Below, one piece after another: positions 35,246 to 43,404 of a stretch of 64,000 nucleotides of DNA. Origin of the DNA: Variovorax sp. MHTC-1 (GTDB lineage: Bacteria > Pseudomonadota > Gammaproteobacteria > Burkholderiales > Burkholderiaceae_C); contig NZ_RWKI01000022.1 in assembly GCF_003984645.1 (NCBI RefSeq), positions 1-64,000 of the forward strand, in the 5' to 3' direction. The notes below the pieces were generated by a model that had not been told where the DNA came from, searched no databases, and was given only the letters and a program-made list of their open reading frames with translations. Position 1 is the stretch's first letter, and every line of letters begins with the position of its first letter. The position numbers and the translations under genes were made by a program.

Positions 35246-35264
35246 GGCCCAGACACAATCGCCC

Positions 35265-37043
35265 TTGCACGCGTTGACAGCGGATGTGCCGATGTTTGCA
35301 TCGGCGTGCACTGGCATCATGCAACGCATGCTTGGCGCGCGTGATCTTCCTGCAGCGAATCCTTCGGGACTGTCCGCCGAGACAGCTGCGCTGGTTGCTC
35401 AGTTGCTCCAGCGGCTGCAAGACCAGGAGCAGCAACTGGCCGAGCATGGCCGTGTCCTTGCGCAACGCGACCAGGCGCTCGCCGAGCGCGACGCGCTGCT
35501 GCAGCGCAAGGACCGCGAGATCGCACTGCGCGAGGCCAAGATCGACAAGATCACCTTCGAGCTGGCTAGGCTCAAGCGCTGGAAGTTCGGCGCCAAGTCC
35601 GAGGCCATGAATGCCGAGCAGCGCCGCTTGTTCGAGGAGACGCTGGCCGAGGACGAGGCGGGCCTGCGCGAGCAGCTTGAGCGGCTTCGGCGTGAAGCCG
35701 CGGCGGCCGCGGCCGCCGCAGCAGCCTCGGGCACAACGACCACGGCGCCCCCACGTCGGCCGCGTCGCAACCCGTTCCCCGCGCACCTGCGCCGTGTGGA
35801 GCACCACCACGAGCCCGAGCGCACCGACTGCCAGGAACCTGGCTGCGGACGCCCGATGACGCGCATCGGCGAGGAGGTCAGCGAGCAGCTGGACATCGTG
35901 CCTGCCGAGTTCTTCGTGCATCGTCACATCTACGGCAAATGGGCCTGCCGCTGCTGCCAGGTGCTGCGCCAGGCGCCCAGCGTCGCGCAGGTCATCGAAG
36001 GCGGTATCGCTGCCAGCGGCTTCGTCGCACACACGCTGATCAGCCGCTTCGTGGACCACATGCCGTACTACCGGCAAGCGGCCATCAACGCCCGCAGTGG
36101 CGTGCACACGCCGCGCTCCACGCTGGGGTCAATCACCGGCCAGGCGGGTGCGGCGCTGGAGCCGCTGCACGAGGTGCACAGGCGCTTCATCCTCAGTTGC
36201 GCAGTGCTGCACGCCGACGAGACGCCCGTGGCCTTGCTGGACCCGGGCGCGGGCAAGACGCGCCGAGCCTACGTCTGGGCCTACGCCAGAAGCTGGCACG
36301 ACAAGGTGCCTGGTGTGATTTACGAGTTCTGCCCGGGACGCGGGGCGCAGTACCCGCTGGCATTCCTGGGAGGCCAGGATAGACACGGTAGGCGATGGTC
36401 GGGCACGTTGCTGACCGACCGCTACAGCGCCTACGAGACTGTGGTCGATCCGCGGCTGTATCCGGACCGCTTGGGCGCAGCCTGCGCCGCGCACGCACGC
36501 CGCAACTTCGAAGAGTTGACGCACGACGGCACCAGCGTGGTGGGCCTGGAGGTGGTGCGTCGCTTTGCGCGCATCTACGGGTTCGAGGCACAGCTCAAAG
36601 AGCTCAGCGATGACGAGCGCCGGGCGCAGCGCCAGCAGCTCGCCAAGCCGCTGTGGGAAGAGCTCAAGCACTGGCTACAACTGGAGCGCCGGCTGGTGGC
36701 CGACGGCGGCCCGACGGCGAAGGCCATCGACTACACGCTGGTGCACTGGACCGCACTGACGCGGCACCTGGACGACGGCGCCGTCGCGCTGGACAACAAC
36801 CACCTGGAGCGCCAAATCAAGCCGTGGGCGATGGGCCGCAAGGCATGGATGTTCGTGGGCAGCGAACTGGCCGGCCAGCGCGCCGCCATCGTGATGGGCC
36901 TGGTGCAGTCGGCGCGCCTGAACGGCCACGACCCCTGGACCTACCTGCGCGACGTGCTGCAGCGCCTGCCGATGCAGCGCAGCAGCCAGATCGAGGACTT
37001 GCTGCCGCACCGATGGCAGCCAGCGTCCGACGCGGCACCATGA
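35265..37043 (+). CDS. IS66 transposase TnpC
   Basis: About 590 residues. The N-terminal part is a coiled coil (LLQRLQDQEQQLAEHGRVLA, RLKRWKFGAKSEAMNAEQ), followed by a Cys-rich zinc segment (CQEPGCGRPM, WACRCCQVL). The DDE core has Asp in AVLHADETPVALLDPG, Asp in GTLLTDRYSAYETV and Glu in NNHLERQIKPWAMGRKAW. The longest frame starts at TTG 35265; ATG 35292 (MFASACTG) is also possible. No frameshift was seen. Its TGA at 37041-37043 overlaps the ATG of a fourth gene. Confidence 0.92.
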   Translation: MHALTADVPMFASACTGIMQRMLGARDLPAANPSGLSAETAALVAQLLQRLQDQEQQLAEHGRVLAQRDQALAERDALLQRKDREIALREAKIDKITFELARLKRWKFGAKSEAMNAEQRRLFEETLAEDEAGLREQLERLRREAAAAAAAAAASGTTTTAPPRRPRRNPFPAHLRRVEHHHEPERTDCQEPGCGRPMTRIGEEVSEQLDIVPAEFFVHRHIYGKWACRCCQVLRQAPSVAQVIEGGIAASGFVAHTLISRFVDHMPYYRQAAINARSGVHTPRSTLGSITGQAGAALEPLHEVHRRFILSCAVLHADETPVALLDPGAGKTRRAYVWAYARSWHDKVPGVIYEFCPGRGAQYPLAFLGGQDRHGRRWSGTLLTDRYSAYETVVDPRLYPDRLGAACAAHARRNFEELTHDGTSVVGLEVVRRFARIYGFEAQLKELSDDERRAQRQQLAKPLWEELKHWLQLERRLVADGGPTAKAIDYTLVHWTALTRHLDDGAVALDNNHLERQIKPWAMGRKAWMFVGSELAGQRAAIVMGLVQSARLNGHDPWTYLRDVLQRLPMQRSSQIEDLLPHRWQPASDAAP

Positions 37044-37543
37044 CCTTGCTCACGCAGGCCGTGATGGTCCGGGCGAACATCGCCGTCGACCGTATGAGCG
37101 CGCAACAGAAGGTTGAGCTGGCTGACGAAATCTACGTCCAGCAGCCGAACCTGCTGGCCTCCATCCTCGTGTTGCCTCGCTACGGGGTCGACATGCTGCA
37201 GCTTGAGGTGCCGATCCACGTCCTGCTGGTCGCGTTCCAGGCCATGAAGCACTGCGGGCACGCCTTGCCAACGATCTCTGAAGACGTCCAGGAAACCTGC
37301 TTGCAGCGGCTGACGGCGACGATGAAGTTCACCGAGGGCGTGCCGCCAGACCTCGTCGAGCAGATGATCACAAAGTTCTGCGTTGACCACCCAGAGCGCT
37401 CCCTGCTGGCATTCGTGTATGGCCACCTTGGCCAGCACGACCTGCTGCGCGTGCGAACTGACGCCGAGAAGTTCTTGCTGCTGGCCGCCCTCAACCTCGT
37501 GGAGTGCGTTGCCTACGTCGGAGCACAGCTTCAGTCCAAGTGA
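37040..37543 (+). CDS. IS66 passenger gene, unknown function (167 residues)
   Basis: Starts at ATG 37040, overlapping the tnpC stop (ATGA), and ends 41 bases before the right inverted repeat, so it belongs to the element. It is a helical soluble protein (RMSAQQKVELADEIYVQQPN, PRYGVDMLQLEVPIHVLLVA, AEKFLLLAALNLVECVAYVG) with no transposase motif. Several IS66 relatives carry a fourth frame at this position; its function is not known to me. The tight coupling argues for a role in the element rather than a host gene caught by chance. Confidence 0.8.
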   Translation: MTLLTQAVMVRANIAVDRMSAQQKVELADEIYVQQPNLLASILVLPRYGVDMLQLEVPIHVLLVAFQAMKHCGHALPTISEDVQETCLQRLTATMKFTEGVPPDLVEQMITKFCVDHPERSLLAFVYGHLGQHDLLRVRTDAEKFLLLAALNLVECVAYVGAQLQSK

Positions 37544-37584
37544 ACCGCGTGCGGCCGGTCAAGATGGGATGACTGGACGCTCAC

Positions 37585-37592
37585 ACTCCCCC
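37585..37592. repeat. Right copy of IS66 target duplication
   Basis: ACTCCCCC directly after the right inverted repeat, identical to 34427-34434. Confidence 0.93.
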
Positions 37593-37613
37593 CGAGGGCA
37601 GTTCACGGAGAAA

Positions 37614-37643
37614 GGCCCCCCGGCGACGAATCACCGGGGGGCC
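37614..37643. terminator. Strong GC-rich hairpin, possible terminator
   Basis: GGCCCCCCGG at 37614-37623 pairs perfectly with CCGGGGGGCC at 37634-37643 across a 10-base loop. There is no T tract, so it may be a rho-assisted stop or another structural element. It lies just outside the IS66 right end. The 220 bases between it and the methyltransferase gene hold no supported gene. Confidence 0.4.
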
Positions 37644-37864
37644 GGAGCTGTCGAGGCGTTGAAGGAAGAGGGATGAGGAGGAGACGCCGCGGCAGCAAGA
37701 TCAGTGTGCGGTGGCCCGCGGCGGCTTGCAGGTGGGCCGCGGGCTCGCAAACGTGAAGGAAGTTGCCTAACCCAAAAGTGTTCCTGTGCGGATCAATGTG
37801 CGGCTGCGGACACCCGATCGAGGAGGGGATGGCCGGGGGGCGGTCGCAACCCAAAGAACGAAGG

Positions 37865-38752
37865 TCATACGAGCAGCAGATCGTGCTGACCATCGCCCGA
37901 TCCCAGCTTGGCAGCCAGGATTTCGAGCACCTCGACGGAGAACGGACGAAACGCGTCGCCCGGCTCGTTCAGATCGCAGAATGACGTGTAGCCTGCCCTC
38001 TGAAGTGCGTACCTGAGTCGTTCCATGCCGCCGCTGCGCGACAGCCCACCAGGCCAGAACTTCATGACAAGGGGAGGCTTGCGCTGCAGTGTCCGGGGCC
38101 CGCCTGCCAGCACATAGCCCTCGAATCCCTGAGTGTCCATCCACAGTAGCGCCGAACCTAGATCCACACCTTCTGCAATTCGGTCGAGGCTCTGCGATGG
38201 CACCTCGATACCCTCGCCGGGGTCAGTTCGGTCGTTGCCGTAGCGAACCCGGTGATTGCCAAAATTGGTCTTTGAGAGTTCGAACGAGAGGGTCTCGTCG
38301 TTTTTCTCCCCCAGCGCAATGTTGTGCGTTGTGATCTGGGCCGAGACCCGATTGACCTCGACGTTGGTCCTCAGCAGCGAATAGTTCAGGGACTCCGGCT
38401 CGATCGCGATGGCCCTTTCGAACAGCCCGCGCTTCACCGCAGGGATGCAGATCGTTCCGATGTTGGCGCCGATATCGATCAGCGAAGTCAGGCGGCGCCC
38501 GCTCAGCAACGACGCAACCCGGTGCAGCGTGGAAAAGTTGTAGGGCTCGCGATGCTTGAATAGCCACTGCCCTATGACGGGGTCGCCCGCCGCGACCACA
38601 AACATTTCGGATCGGCAGACAGCCAGCAGCAAGGCTTCGCGCGGTGCCGTATCCCAGAGCAGGTGCGCCACCAGCGGGCTGTGGAAAAACCGATGCTGGC
38701 CAAAGCTGCGAACAGATTTAAGAACGCTCCGATAGATCTTATTTTTCAACAT
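37865..38752 (-). CDS. FkbM-family SAM-dependent methyltransferase
   Basis: A 295-residue protein from ATG 38750-38752 (MLKNKIYRSVLKSV). The SAM-binding motif I is SLIDIGANIGTICIPAV and motif II is AIAIEPESLNYSLLRTNVEV; later blocks THNIALGEKND and SALLWMDTQGFEGYVLAGG are typical FkbM sequence. FkbM enzymes O-methylate sugars or polyketides, often on surface polysaccharides or glycans. No glycan operon is next to it, so the substrate is open. It is transcribed leftward and faces the IS66 element. An upstream in-frame start at 38794 is less likely. Confidence 0.85.
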   Translation of the reverse strand: MLKNKIYRSVLKSVRSFGQHRFFHSPLVAHLLWDTAPREALLLAVCRSEMFVVAAGDPVIGQWLFKHREPYNFSTLHRVASLLSGRRLTSLIDIGANIGTICIPAVKRGLFERAIAIEPESLNYSLLRTNVEVNRVSAQITTHNIALGEKNDETLSFELSKTNFGNHRVRYGNDRTDPGEGIEVPSQSLDRIAEGVDLGSALLWMDTQGFEGYVLAGGPRTLQRKPPLVMKFWPGGLSRSGGMERLRYALQRAGYTSFCDLNEPGDAFRPFSVEVLEILAAKLGSGDGQHDLLLV

Positions 38753-38882
38753 AAACGTTTGCTCCGTCCGTCTAGTTGCTGCTGTGCAGGCCATGCACTA
38801 TTGCACTAAACGCGCAAACTAGGCGTAACACTGCGAACTTACGTACTACATTCGATGACCTCCGGGGGCGCGGCGGCCGGCG

Positions 38883-39422
38883 GTGGGGCGGCTGGAGAAC
38901 ATCGGCACCCTGCAGGCCAGCGTCGGTGCCAACCTGTCCGCCGACAGCCTGGCCAACCGCGGCAGCATCGCCAGCGGTGGCGAACTCAAGATCGCCACGC
39001 AGAGCACGCTCGGCAACGGGGGCGGCAACCTCGACGGCCCGAGGGTCGAACTCGCGAGCGCCGGCGGTGATATGGACAATCGCGGCGGCACCATCCGCCA
39101 GACCAGCGGGGTCGGCCTGACGGTGCCGGCACCGAGCTTGAGCAACACCACGGGTGGCGTGATCGGCGCGGAGCCGATTCCTGAAACGCCTTCGCAACCC
39201 AACCCCGGCACTGGCGCCAGCGGAACGAACCCCGGAACACCGACCACCGGCGATTGCGGCAGCACCGGCAATGGAACCGGCAGCAGCGGTGGCACAGCGC
39301 CTTCGCAGCCTTACGTGCCTCCCGCCCCCGGCAGCCTCACGGCCGCCGGCTCCATCCTCAACGACGGCGGCCGCATCTACGCGGGCGGCCCCATCGCGTT
39401 GCAGACGCCGCAGATCGACGGC
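38883..39422 (+). pseudogene. Filamentous haemagglutinin (FhaB-like) fragment
   Basis: A plus-strand frame with the repeats of two-partner secretion exoproteins: LENIGTLQASVGANLSADSL, LANRGSIASGGELKI, MDNRGGTIRQTSG and SLTAAGSILNDGGRIYAGG, with a Gly/Thr/Pro-rich linker between. These are beta-helix repeats from the middle or C-terminal part of a protein normally thousands of residues long. There is no signal peptide or TPS domain, and after LQTPQID the sequence runs into the 3' end of the convergent IclR gene. It is a stranded fragment, probably cut by a rearrangement near 39.42 kb. Confidence 0.7.
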
Positions 39423-39485
39423 GACCGCACTCGGAGTCCGGGTGTCAACCAGATTGCTGTCCGGCATCAGTGCCCCCTGCGGCCT

Positions 39486-40289
39486 TCACCGCCTGCGCCG
39501 CGCAATCTCCACAGCTTGGGCGCCGATCAAGACCGCGCGCTCCTGCATCTGCTTCACCACGCCGGGCACCCGCTCGTCCGGCAAGCGCTCGGTGATAGTG
39601 GCCATCGCCAGCCCCGCCACCGTGCGCCCGTCTGCCAGGCGCACCGGAACCGCGATGGCGCGGGAGCCGGGCACCACGCCCACGGGCGCGTATGCGTAGC
39701 CCAGCGCACGCGCGCCAGCAGCTCGCTCCAGCAGCTCCGCTGGATCGACGTGAAGCAAGTGCAGCCGCCGCGCATTGCGCCGAACGATCTCGGCAGCCTC
39801 CGCCTCCGGCAGCGATGCCAGCAGCACCAGGCCGCTGACACCGACGCCGAGCGGCCTGCGCGCACCGATCTCGATCGACAGCACCTTCACCGGAAAGCTG
39901 CCGGGGCGCCGGTCGATGCAGACCGAGTCGGCGCCATGGCGGATCGTGATGAAGGTGGTGTCGCCCAGGGACTCGGCGAGGTAGCGCAGGTGCGGCTCGG
40001 CAATCGCGCGGATCGGAAAACGTGCCGAGCGCGCCAACCCCAGCAGCGAGACATCCCCGCCGATGAGGTAGCGTCGCGTCCCGGGGTCCTGCTCAACCGC
40101 CCCTTCCTCGACCAGCACTCGCAGCAGGCGGTGCACGGTCGGACGATTGAGGCCCGTATGGCTCACCACGTCGGTCAGTCGAACGCCGCGCTCCTGCCCG
40201 GTCGCGACCACGCGCAGCACGGACAGCGCGCGGCGCACGCTCTGCGCGCCGGCGGTGGCGGCCACGTCATCGGATTGCGTCATCCCCAT
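39486..40289 (-). CDS. IclR-family transcriptional regulator
   Basis: A 267-residue regulator. The N-terminal winged helix (SVRRALSVLRVVATG, VRLTDVVSHTGLNRPTVHRL) and the C-terminal ligand domain (GDTTFITIRHGADSVCIDR, GVSGLVLLASLPEAEA, GVVPGSRAIAVPVR) match IclR proteins of aromatic-acid pathways. Two starts six bases apart are possible (MGMTQSD or MTQSD). Its beginning overlaps the end of the flavin reductase gene by 23 bases on the same strand. Together they diverge from a six-gene catabolic operon that starts at 41.1 kb, which it probably controls with a pathway intermediate as effector. Confidence 0.9.
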   Translation of the reverse strand: MGMTQSDDVAATAGAQSVRRALSVLRVVATGQERGVRLTDVVSHTGLNRPTVHRLLRVLVEEGAVEQDPGTRRYLIGGDVSLLGLARSARFPIRAIAEPHLRYLAESLGDTTFITIRHGADSVCIDRRPGSFPVKVLSIEIGARRPLGVGVSGLVLLASLPEAEAAEIVRRNARRLHLLHVDPAELLERAAGARALGYAYAPVGVVPGSRAIAVPVRLADGRTVAGLAMATITERLPDERVPGVVKQMQERAVLIGAQAVEIARRRR

Positions 40290-40905
40290 TCATCACCGAC
40301 TTGGGTGTCTGCTGCATGCCGCGCAGCGTGACGATCGCGCCGAGCGTCGCATAGTTCGGCCCGCCGATGCGGCAGACCGGATCGAGCGCCCTCGTGTCGA
40401 CCTTGCCGTCGTGGACCAGGCCCTCGCGGAAGTGGAACATCGTGACCTCGCCGACGATGAACTCCGCGCCGGTGTCGCCGAATTCGACCACGCGCTCGAG
40501 GCGGCACTCCATGCTCACCGGCGCGTCGGCGAGCCGAGGCACGCGCACGGTGCTGCAGGGCAGGGTCCGCAGGCCGAGCAGCTCGGTCTCGCTCACGTCG
40601 GGCGCATGCTCGGCGCTGCTCTCGTGGATCGCGACCATCTGTGAAGCGTCGCCGATGTTGACGACAAACTCCCTCAGCGCATGGATGTTGGCGCCGGTGT
40701 CCTTGCGCCGGCCCGCCTTGCGGCCGATGTTCACGCCCAGCAGTGGCGGCTTGTTGGACACGAAGGTAAAGCAGGAGAAGGGCGCCAGGTTGATCACGCC
40801 GCTCTCCGACTGCGAGGTGATCCACGCGATCGGGCGTGGCACGACGATGCCGCTCATCAGGCGGTAGGTGGCTTCGGGCGATAGCGCGCCGGCATCGATG
40901 AACAT
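40267..40905 (-). CDS. Flavin reductase / flavoredoxin-like FMN-binding protein
   Basis: A 212-residue split-barrel protein: SGIVVPRPIAWITSQSESG, NLAPFSCFTFVSNKPPLLG and NIGRKAGRRKDTGANIHALRE, the FMN-binding pattern of the flavin-reductase-like (HpaC-related) family. Such proteins supply reduced flavin to two-component monooxygenases or act as redox carriers. No monooxygenase subunit is in the window, so its partner is elsewhere or lost. It is transcribed just ahead of the IclR gene and divergent from the catabolic operon, with 200 bp between for promoters. Confidence 0.88.
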   Translation of the reverse strand: MFIDAGALSPEATYRLMSGIVVPRPIAWITSQSESGVINLAPFSCFTFVSNKPPLLGVNIGRKAGRRKDTGANIHALREFVVNIGDASQMVAIHESSAEHAPDVSETELLGLRTLPCSTVRVPRLADAPVSMECRLERVVEFGDTGAEFIVGEVTMFHFREGLVHDGKVDTRALDPVCRIGGPNYATLGAIVTLRGMQQTPKSVMNGDDAIR

Positions 40906-41104
40906 GGCTGGCCTCTCAGGTTGGGACTGAGGCGATTGTCGGTAGTGGCGCGAATACGCGCCTCTGCGATCTGCGGATAGTGTCCACGATGTGGAACAAA
41001 ACGCACCTATTGCATTGCAGCATCATGCATGCGCTTCCTACAGTAAGGGCAAGCCGAAACGGGGTCCTGACCCGCGATCCCACGGCGCTTACGGAGACAT
41101 CATC

Positions 41105-42073
41105 TTGAGACTAGTGACCGCCTTCCTCGCCACCAGTGCCGCGCTGACGGTGCTGCCCGCCCTGGCTCAGAACACCTGGCCCGACAAACCCGTCAAGCTC
41201 GTGCTGCCCTATCCGCCCGGGGGCAACGTCGATGGCGCCGCGCGCATCATCAGCGAACAGCTGCAGGCCGTGTTCAAGCAGCCTTTCGTCGTCGAGAACC
41301 GCCCCGGCGCCGGCGGCATGATCGCGGGCGAGGCCGTCGCCAAGGCGCAGCCCGACGGCTACACCTTTTTCATGGGTGCGAACGGCCCGATCCTGTTCTC
41401 CCCGACAATCTTCAAGCGCAACGCCTACGACTGGAAGAAGGATTTCGCGCCGGTCAGCTCCGTGTCGTTCACGCCGCTGGTGCTGCAGGTGCATCCGTCC
41501 ACTCCCTACAAGACCGTGGCCGAGCTGATTGCCGCAGGCAAGAAGCCGGGCAATGCGCTGACCATGGCCTCGCCGGGCGCCGGCACCACGAACCACCTGC
41601 TGAGCGAATACCTGCAGCGCGAGAGCGGCGCGCAGTGGACCACGGTGCACTACAAGGGCAATGCCCCGGCCACGACCGACCTGCTGGGCGGCCAAGTGCA
41701 GTTCAACTTCGACCAGCTGTCGGTGGCGGGCCCCTTCATCCAGCAGGGCCGCACGCGCGCACTGGCCGTGAGCTCGCCCAAGCGCCTGCCGCAGCTACCC
41801 GACGTGCCGACCTTGCAGGAGGTCGGCTTCAAGGACTTCAGCACCGAAACCTTCACCGGCATCCTGGCGCCGCGCGCCACGCCGAAGGAGATCGTCGTGC
41901 GGCTGTCGGATGCGCTGCAGAAGATCCTCGCGGACAAGGCCGTGCAGGCCAAGTTCCAGGCGCTGGGCTCCGAGGCCCGCGGCACAACGCCGGAACAGTT
42001 CACCGAGTTCCTCGCCAAGGAGGACGCCCGGTGGATGCCCGTCATCAAGCAAGCCAATATCACCGCAGAATGA
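41105..42073 (+). CDS. Bug-family (TctC-like) periplasmic solute-binding protein
   Basis: A 322-residue protein from TTG 41105, with GGAG 8 bases upstream. The signal peptide is LVTAFLATSAALTVLPALAQ. Family blocks follow: WPDKPVKLVLPYPPGGNVDG, VVENRPGAGGMIAGEAVAKA, PDGYTFFMGANGP and TWEGILAPR-like TFTGILAPRATPKE. Bug proteins bind carboxylates, amides or aromatic acids for tripartite tricarboxylate transport or for sensing. No TctA/TctB membrane genes are next to it. It is the first gene of the operon and its stop overlaps the RidA start (ATGA). Confidence 0.92.
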   Translation: MRLVTAFLATSAALTVLPALAQNTWPDKPVKLVLPYPPGGNVDGAARIISEQLQAVFKQPFVVENRPGAGGMIAGEAVAKAQPDGYTFFMGANGPILFSPTIFKRNAYDWKKDFAPVSSVSFTPLVLQVHPSTPYKTVAELIAAGKKPGNALTMASPGAGTTNHLLSEYLQRESGAQWTTVHYKGNAPATTDLLGGQVQFNFDQLSVAGPFIQQGRTRALAVSSPKRLPQLPDVPTLQEVGFKDFSTETFTGILAPRATPKEIVVRLSDALQKILADKAVQAKFQALGSEARGTTPEQFTEFLAKEDARWMPVIKQANITAE

Positions 42074-42495
42074 GCAGCCACGCCCACCCGCCGCTCGGCC
42101 GCACCGCACCGGCCGCGCGCGCCAGCATCTACGTCGAAGGCTTCTCCCACAAGAACCCCATTCCCGCGGCCTGCCGCGTCGGGCCACTGCTGGAGAGCGG
42201 CAGCATCCAGGGCAATGATCCCGCGACCGGCAAGCCCGCCGCGACCGTCGAGGCCCAGTGTCGCTTCATGCTCGACAACGTGCGCCGCATCGTCGAGGCC
42301 GCGGGCGGCAGCACCGCGGACATCGCCAAGCTCACGGTCTGGATGAAGGACCGCAGCCAGCGCCCCGCGCTCAACGTGCCCTGGCTCGAGATGTTCCCCG
42401 ATCCCACCTCGCGGCCGGCGCGCCACGCGATCGTCGCGCCGGAGCTCGACATGGGGAAGCTGATCGAGTGCAGCTTCACCGCCTGGATCGCCTGA
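42070..42495 (+). CDS. RidA-family protein
   Basis: A 141-residue member of the RidA/YjgF family from ATG 42070, overlapping the binding-protein stop. It shows YVEGFSHKNPIPAACRVGPL at the N terminus, EAQCRFMLDNVRRIVEAAGG in the middle and FPDPTSRPARHAIVAPEL near the end. RidA proteins hydrolyse reactive enamine/imine intermediates, and catabolic-operon members often deaminate a ring-derived enamine. The Arg of the active site is probably the RPARHA Arg. Its presence suggests an amino- or nitrogen-bearing intermediate in the pathway. Confidence 0.88.
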   Translation: MSSHAHPPLGRTAPAARASIYVEGFSHKNPIPAACRVGPLLESGSIQGNDPATGKPAATVEAQCRFMLDNVRRIVEAAGGSTADIAKLTVWMKDRSQRPALNVPWLEMFPDPTSRPARHAIVAPELDMGKLIECSFTAWIA

Positions 42496-42516
42496 CCTTC
42501 CGACACGCTTCCTCTC

Positions 42517-43404
42517 ATGCCCGACTATCTTCCCTTCGATCCGCACCCGCGCGCGCCGGTGCCCCTGCCGCCGCCGCTCGCCTGCGACAGCCAGTTCCAC
42601 GTCTTCGGCCCGCGCGAGCGATACCCCGTGCGCCCCGGCGCGGCCTACGAAATGCCGACGGCCACGTGGCAGGTCGCCAAGGCCCTGCATGCCACCCTGG
42701 GCATCGAACGCGGCGTGATCGTCCAGGCCACCACCTACGGCGCCGACCACACGGTGGTGCTCGATGCACTGGAAGGCCTGAACGGCAGCGGGCCGCGCCG
42801 CTACCTGGCCTGCGCCAACGCCGCGGTGCTGGTCGAGCACGACGATGCCTATCTGCAGAAGCTGCATGACGCCGGTGTACGCGGCGCGCGCTTCACCCGC
42901 GGCGGCCTCGGCATCAGCCTGAGCGCGGACGAGCAGGCGCGCGCCTTCGCCCGGGTCAAGGAGCTGGGCTGGTACGTGAAGGTGCAGCCCGAGCCCAGCG
43001 GCATCGCGGAGCAGCTGGCGGCCTTCGAGGCCCTCGACGTGCCGGTGCTGCTGGACCACATGGGTCGCGCCGATCCTTCGCGCGGCGACGCCGATCCCAG
43101 CCTCGCGCGCATGCTGGAGCTGTTCGGGCGCGGCAACTTCTGGGTGATGCTGTCCTTGTCCGAGAAGCTCTCGAAGACCGGTGCGCCTTGGGACGACGTG
43201 GTGCCGCTGGCGCAACGGCTGATCGAGGCTGCACCCGACCGCTGCGTGTGGGGCAGCGACTGGCCACATCCCGTCTCGGTCAAGCAGCCGCCGAACGAGG
43301 GCGAGCTGCTCGAATTGCTCTACCGCTTCGCGCCCGACGCCGCCACGCAGCGAAAGATCCTCGTCGACAACCCCGCCCGCTTCTTCGGATTCCAGACCCC
43401 ATGA
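42517..43404 (+). CDS. Amidohydrolase-family lactonase, LigI-like (PDC hydrolase family)
   Basis: A 295-residue TIM-barrel protein. The start of the barrel reads ACDSQFHVFGPRERYPV, where the usual H-x-H has Gln in place of the first His. GVIVQATTYGADHTVVLDAL, VPVLLDHMGRAD and RCVWGSDWPHPV are the later strands, with the conserved Asp in GSDWPHP. It resembles 2-pyrone-4,6-dicarboxylate lactonase and related lactonases, which need no metal, so the missing His need not kill activity. It starts 21 bp after ridA and its stop overlaps the FAH gene. The substrate is probably a lactone in a ring-breakdown route. Confidence 0.85.
   Translation: MPDYLPFDPHPRAPVPLPPPLACDSQFHVFGPRERYPVRPGAAYEMPTATWQVAKALHATLGIERGVIVQATTYGADHTVVLDALEGLNGSGPRRYLACANAAVLVEHDDAYLQKLHDAGVRGARFTRGGLGISLSADEQARAFARVKELGWYVKVQPEPSGIAEQLAAFEALDVPVLLDHMGRADPSRGDADPSLARMLELFGRGNFWVMLSLSEKLSKTGAPWDDVVPLAQRLIEAAPDRCVWGSDWPHPVSVKQPPNEGELLELLYRFAPDAATQRKILVDNPARFFGFQTP

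Larger units (their letters stand above)
34435..37584 (+). mobile_element. IS66-family element with four genes
   Basis: The element is 3150 bp. Left end 34435 reads GTGAACGTCCGGTCCGACCA and the right end (reverse complement from 37584) reads GTGAGCGTCCAGTCATCCCA; both then continue TCTTGA, giving imperfect terminal inverted repeats. The 8-bp direct repeat ACTCCCCC flanks both ends. Inside are tnpA, tnpB (frameshifted), tnpC and a fourth gene coupled to tnpC. The ends and the target duplication are intact, so insertion is fairly recent, but the tnpB break suggests it no longer transposes alone. Confidence 0.94.

Noticed and set aside
41650..43269. Minus-strand open frame of 539 codons across the catabolic operon
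   Set aside because: It lies opposite three convincing coupled genes and has shadow-like composition.
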